Part shown: piece after piece, positions 60,714 through 64,000 of the stretch
Layout of the letters: each line of letters opens with the position of its first letter
Position numbering within the stretch: the first letter of the stretch is position 1
Assembly: GCF_007859935.1 (NCBI RefSeq)
Contig: NZ_SJPO01000004.1
Coordinates: 424,000-487,999, forward strand
DNA length: 64,000 nucleotides
Direction: 5' to 3'
From: Posidoniimonas polymericola
GTDB lineage: Bacteria; Planctomycetota; Planctomycetia; Pirellulales; Lacipirellulaceae
Program-made: the position numbers and the translations under genes
Notes under the pieces: model-generated
Seen by the model: only the letters and a program-made list of their open reading frames with translations
Database searches by the model: none
What the model was told of the DNA's origin: nothing

Positions 60714-62123
60714 TCAGGTCCAATCTCGGGCTGGTCGCGTGCGCATGCGGTTGGCTTGTTCGTCGTTGGTGAAGGCTTCTTGGTCGGGGTCCCAGGCAAG
60801 CTTCTTGCCCAGCCGCTGGATGGCGATGTTCCACAAGTGGCAAACGCTGGCCGTTCGGTGCCCCACTTCGACGGGCTCCAAAGGCTCCTCGCGAGTCCTG
60901 ACGCAGTCCAGGAAATTGCGGACGTGATCGGCGTAAAAGTCGCCCGGCTCTTGAAAGGAACGCGCCGGGTTCGAGACCGGCAAGCGGACCTCGTCGGCGC
61001 TCAGCACGGCGGTCTGCAGCGTCTGAGACGATGACCTGAACACGCCCCCGTTGAGGACAAACTCGATCCAGCCCTCGGTCCCCTCGAATCGCACGCCCAT
61101 GTCCTCGGGGGAACTCTCACACAGCAGCTCCACGCCGTTGGCGTAGCGGGCGCGGAAGCTTGATTCCAGCGCCGTGTTGAACAGGCTGCCTTCAGGCGGC
61201 CATTTGGCGCCGATCCCCTCGACCTCGACCGGGCCAGTGAGGCTCGAGTCGTTCCCCCACTGGGCAAGGTCGATCGCGTGCGCGCCCAGGTTCGTGGCCT
61301 GCCCGCCCGAGTAGTCGGTGTTGAAGCGGAACTTGTAGATGCACCGTTTCTCGTGGTACGGCGCGGCGGGCGCAGGGCCCAGCCACCGGTCGTAGAGGAA
61401 GCCGTCGGGCACGGGCATCGGCTCCCAGCCCGGGCCGGGGCCAACCTTGTTGTTGTAGCCGATGCGGACCCGCATCGACTTCAATTCGCCGATGCGCCCG
61501 TTGCGGACCAGCTCGCACGCGTGCCGAGCCCTGCAGTGCGAGCGGTACTGGCTGGCGGTCTGCAGGATGCGCTGGTTTGATCGGACCGCGTTGATCATGT
61601 CCCGGCCTTCGCCGAGGGTGAGCGTGAGCGGCTTCTGGCAGAAGATGTCTTTGCCGGCGTTCGCCGCCAGGATGGTCATCGGGGCATGCCAATGGTCCGG
61701 CACGACGATCGCCACGGCGTCGATGTCGTCACGAGAGAGGACTTCACGGAAATCGCTGGTCGCGACAACACCTTCGTAGGCGCCTGTTTTCCGTTTGGCG
61801 CCGTAGTACTCGTTCGCCATCTGCAGGGCCGGTTCCCGCCCCATGACGGTCACCTCGTCGCGGTAGCCATCGCTGGCCGTGTTGACGTCGCAGATCGCGC
61901 GGATCTGGACATCCTCGTTGTTCATGAATACCTTCATGTCAGGGATGCCGCGCGTGCCCAGTCCGATCACGCCGACATTGATGCGGTTGCTGGGGGCGGC
62001 TTTGCCAAACACGGAGCTCGGCGCGACATAGGGCGAGCCGGCGGCGACCACGGCGGCGCCGGCGGCCTTCAGGAAGCCGCGTCGATTGGTGGGAAGCAAA
62101 GGTACTTCGGAAGAGGCAGGCAT
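60714..62123 (-). CDS. Gfo/Idh/MocA-family oxidoreductase, Tat-exported
   Basis: 469 residues. Twin-arginine signal NRRGFLKAAGAAVVAAG near 13-29, Rossmann NVGVIGLGTRGIPDMK, the EKP-like FCQKPLTLTLGEGRDM (here QKP), and YSGGQATNLGAHAIDLAQWG from the C-terminal domain. Expected to act on sugars or inositol-like substrates outside the cytoplasm with bound NAD(P). Such genes are highly expanded in planctomycetes. The C-terminus (RPARDWT) ends beside the RAYT right flank. Confidence 0.9.
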   Translation of the reverse strand: MPASSEVPLLPTNRRGFLKAAGAAVVAAGSPYVAPSSVFGKAAPSNRINVGVIGLGTRGIPDMKVFMNNEDVQIRAICDVNTASDGYRDEVTVMGREPALQMANEYYGAKRKTGAYEGVVATSDFREVLSRDDIDAVAIVVPDHWHAPMTILAANAGKDIFCQKPLTLTLGEGRDMINAVRSNQRILQTASQYRSHCRARHACELVRNGRIGELKSMRVRIGYNNKVGPGPGWEPMPVPDGFLYDRWLGPAPAAPYHEKRCIYKFRFNTDYSGGQATNLGAHAIDLAQWGNDSSLTGPVEVEGIGAKWPPEGSLFNTALESSFRARYANGVELLCESSPEDMGVRFEGTEGWIEFVLNGGVFRSSSQTLQTAVLSADEVRLPVSNPARSFQEPGDFYADHVRNFLDCVRTREEPLEPVEVGHRTASVCHLWNIAIQRLGKKLAWDPDQEAFTNDEQANRMRTRPARDWT

Positions 62124-62348
62124 GGCGAGTCGGACCTCCGTGGTTAAGACGCATTTCAGGGTTCAACACGATCAGCGGGAGGCCGAACTGAGCCGCCTTA
62201 TTACCTCCGCTACAAGCTCTGAGCAATCCTCAGGCACGCTTCAGCGATTGTAGCGGAGACGCCCTACGGGTTCCTGGGGAGATGGGCGCCTGGACCAGAT
62301 CCATTGGAGGACCGGCCGCGGCTCGGGGGATAGAACGCGGGCGGATAC
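62124..62348. other. Upstream region of the oxidoreductase gene
   Basis: Leader and presumed promoter of the minus-strand Gfo/Idh/MocA gene. No repeat or gene recognised. Confidence 0.35.
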
Positions 62349-62550
62349 GGTGACAGGTTCAGTTCTTAGCCGCCCGTTCTCTGCCTGGTGATTCGCCGGC
62401 CCCTATTTGGGAGGGGCAACGGGGACAGGTCCAGTTTTAATAAGGGGGGCAACGGGGACAGGTCCAGTTTTAATAAGGGGGGCAACGGGGACAGGTCCAG
62501 TTTTAATAACGCAATTCTTAAGAGCCCCACCCGTAACTGGACCTGTCCCC
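62349..62550. repeat. RAYT-type repeat array: degenerate copy, three direct 33-bp units, inverted end
   Basis: A degenerate GTGACAGGTTCAGTTCTT near 62350, then GGGGACAGGTCCAGT at 62421, 62454 and 62487 (exact 33-base period, linked by TTTAATAAGGGGGGCAAC), then a spacer with AATTCTTAAGAGCCCCACCC and the inverted ACTGGACCTGTCCCC at 62536-62550. The last unit with its inverted partner nearly matches 63866-63938. Confidence 0.85.
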
Positions 62551-62758
62551 GTTTGTTCCCGCGGCGCGCAGGCGTCACGACGCGAGTAGCACGACGGCGG
62601 CAACCTCGGCTACACTCGATGGCGAAGCGGCGTTGTCTACGTAGGAGCTGGGGCGTGAGTCGTGCCCCTGCCTCGGAGCCGCCGACGCCGCGCGCCACCT
62701 GCCGCCGCGTGAGCGCTGGCCTCCCGGCGGAAGCAGAAAACGGTTCCTGACACCTTTA
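62551..62758. other. Gene-free stretch between array and fragment
   Basis: No coding sequence supported. It ends with GGTTCCTGACACCTTTATTG, reminiscent of another dispersed repeat end, exactly where homology with the later duplicate fragment begins. Confidence 0.35.
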
Positions 62759-62962
62759 TTGCCCTATCGCGACCATTACGCCCGGGATCTGGATTGGGTC
62801 GAGCTCGGCATCTGGAGCCTGTATAATGGGATTGACGACGAATTCATCAAGAGCCTCTATGACCGCATTTTGAACCCACGGGGCGGCTGGCGGACCAGTT
62901 GGGACTTCGACCTGCCAGATCCATTGGTATTGCCTGACCCGATCGATGACACGCCTGAGTAA
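62759..62962 (+). pseudogene. Fragment duplicated at 63775, unknown family
   Basis: 67 codons. RDHYARDLDWVELGIWSLYN and GIDDEFIKSLYDRILNPRGG match the 63775-63861 fragment almost exactly, then a unique DPLVLPDPIDDTPE tail. The start is not native: homology begins abruptly after the repeat-like GGTTCCTGACACC. Likely the 3' end of an otherwise lost gene. The lipoprotein gene follows by 13 bases. Confidence 0.6.
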
Positions 62963-62975
62963 AAGGTTGACAAGT

Positions 62976-63518
62976 ATGACTCGGCCAAGAATTTCCGGCG
63001 GTAAGTGTTTTGCTCTCCTAGTGCTGGGTGCCTATGGATTCACGATGTTGCCTTTTCTGGGATGCGACAAGATGCGAGAGAAAAAGGAGAGAAAAATGGG
63101 GTTTCCCGAAGCTAATTATCCTAAAATGGTATTCTGGGAAAACAGTAGTGAAGTTGGCTTTGTTGAGTTCAATACGTCTAAGCCTGCGGGTCTTGCAGAA
63201 GTCTATGTAGAGTTCCCAGATGGTAGTCGACATTTCTTGCCAGACGTGACTGAAGATGTCGTTGCTAAGAATCTGGAGAAAATGATATCTGTAGACCCGA
63301 ACACCCCAGATACGACATATCGCGATGGTCTGAGTCGCTTTGTGTTTAAGGACGGAAAGCTTCAACGCCTCAAAATTGAGGCAGGCTTAGCCACCTGGAA
63401 GATTGCCGCCAAAGAAGAAGGCCCCTATCTTGCTCTGCCGATTTCGAAAGCGGACTTAGTAAAGCACTTTGGCGAACCTGATTCTTGGGATGTCTACGTT
63501 CCACCGCGGGTGCCGTGA
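62976..63518 (+). CDS. Putative lipoprotein, low GC
   Basis: 180 residues from ATG 62976 with AAAAGG upstream. Signal peptide with lipobox LPFLGC, then a charged KMREKKERKMG linker and a soluble domain (VGFVEFNTSKPAGLAEVYVE, FVFKDGKLQRLKIEAGLATW). No family recognised. Clearly lower GC than the core genes, suggesting transfer. It sits between two copies of the same gene fragment, which suggests a duplicated toxin/partner-like locus; that is inference. Confidence 0.65.
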   Translation: MTRPRISGGKCFALLVLGAYGFTMLPFLGCDKMREKKERKMGFPEANYPKMVFWENSSEVGFVEFNTSKPAGLAEVYVEFPDGSRHFLPDVTEDVVAKNLEKMISVDPNTPDTTYRDGLSRFVFKDGKLQRLKIEAGLATWKIAAKEEGPYLALPISKADLVKHFGEPDSWDVYVPPRVP

Positions 63519-63864
63519 TCGCATTAAGCGTGGACCCTCCTCGCACAATGATTGGTTTGATGCATGGGGTGACTCGACGCGTTGGCAACGCTACAGCCCC
63601 GAAGCCTACCGAGCCCAAGCCAACAGCACCCAGGGAGCAGCCTGGAGGCCAGGATTCTTGGGCGCCCAAGGAAATGACATGTTCGGCCAGAACGGCGTGA
63701 ACTCGCTCTTTGTGCTTGACGTGATCACTTTCTTGCACAACCCGATCCAAAACCGCGTCAAGCAGCCCTGTCGCGACCACTACGCCCGCGACCTGGATTG
63801 GGTCGAGCTTGGCATCTGGAGCCTGTACGGTGGGGTCGATGACAAATTCATCAAGAGCCTCTAG
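63519..63864 (+). pseudogene. Gene remnant cut by RAYT-type repeat, duplicate of 62759
   Basis: Open frame NDWFDAWGDSTRWQRYSPEA, then GAQGNDMFGQNGVNSLFVLD and RDHYARDLDWVELGIWSLYG, ending FIKSL-stop. The other copy reads FIKSLYDRILN. The stop is created where GGAGGGGCAACGGGGACAGG begins, so a repeat insertion removed the C-terminus. No convincing start codon: the frame overlaps the lipoprotein gene upstream. Family unknown. Confidence 0.6.
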
Positions 63865-63865
63865 G

Positions 63866-63938
63866 AGGGGCAACGGGGACAGGTCCAGTTTCAATAAACG
63901 CAATTCTTAAGAGCCCCACCCGTAACTGGACCTGTCCC
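63866..63938. repeat. RAYT-type repeat inserted in a coding remnant
   Basis: GGGGCAACGGGGACAGGTCC onward, spacer AATTCTTAAGAGCCCCACCC, and ACTGGACCTGTCCC (63925-63938). Nearly identical to 62481-62549 apart from a T/C change and one extra A. The remaining bases to 64000 show no feature. Confidence 0.85.
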
Positions 63939-64000
63939 AATACTGTTCGGCCCAAGATATGTAGCGTTTGTGGCGTGGGTCTAGAGGAGGAGGGTCGCGT

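Noticed and set aside
62413..62520. Possible CRISPR array
   Set aside because: Only three units, and the spacers are themselves repeated, not unique; it belongs to the RAYT repeat family.
62366..62698. Open frames through the 33-base array on both strands
   Set aside because: They exist only because the repeat period is a multiple of three; repeated peptides without any start signal.

Overview
The window is high-GC bacterial chromosome that reads as a planctomycete of the order Pirellulales, perhaps a Lacipirellulaceae relative. The grounds are several secreted proteins ending in a type I dockerin-like repeat ([19 protein letters not shown]) plus a PEP-CTERM anchor, a sulfatase with that same tail, Gfo/Idh/MocA and DUF4175/DUF4340-type proteins, short HTH/zinc-ribbon proteins, and many small membrane proteins carrying the N-terminal tag NPYESP. 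Genus-level assignment is inference only. No rRNA, tRNA or CRISPR array was found.

Layout. 1-15.4 kb: exported and cell-surface proteins (a 5'-truncated sulfatase, PEP-CTERM proteins, a large autotransporter-like repeat protein, an outer-membrane beta-barrel, a BNR-type propeller enzyme), interrupted by a TrhO-RluA tRNA/rRNA modification fusion and a DUF971 protein. 15.6-21.3 kb: a three-gene minus-strand operon for a Gld-type ABC system (ATPase, permease-GldG fusion, DUF4340 protein). 21.7-34.4 kb: mostly core metabolism and membrane genes (nadB, an SGNH hydrolase with an in-frame stop, a very long DUF4175-like protein, lpxK, cysC, a DinB-like protein, a sodium:solute symporter). 35.7-41.1 kb: a radical SAM enzyme translationally coupled to a tandem run of small membrane proteins, most with an NPYESP tag. 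41.5-49.7 kb: aldo/keto reductase, HemN-like radical SAM protein, PQQ-type propeller, iron-containing alcohol dehydrogenase and aldehyde dehydrogenase, separated by dense palindromic repeats. 49.9-58.6 kb: gltA, an HTH/zinc-ribbon protein, a Ser/Thr kinase, metF, a diguanylate cyclase and an alpha-glucan phosphorylase. 58.7-64 kb: an accessory zone of lower GC in places, with an RHS tip, a small membrane protein, a REP-associated transposase (RAYT), repeat arrays and broken duplicate gene fragments.

The most distinctive content is the repeat ecology. At least four palindromic families can be separated by eye: (i) GTAG-headed hairpins with a fixed head and variable 8-9 bp stems (five copies); (ii) a ~200 bp compound element built from GGGGACTGGCTCG and GGGGACAGGCACG arms (three copies); (iii) GGGGACAGGTCCAGT repeats that flank the RAYT gene as an inverted pair and recur as an array and as an insertion into coding sequence; (iv) CCCCTCCCC/GGGGAGGGG palindromes that bracket a DUF559 endonuclease gene as an inverted pair, occur as an empty inverted pair of the same polarity, and lie inside the radical SAM reading frame. 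Families (iii) and (iv) each look like a nuclease gene plus its palindromic repeat; the DUF559 case is the best candidate for an underdescribed mobile system here.
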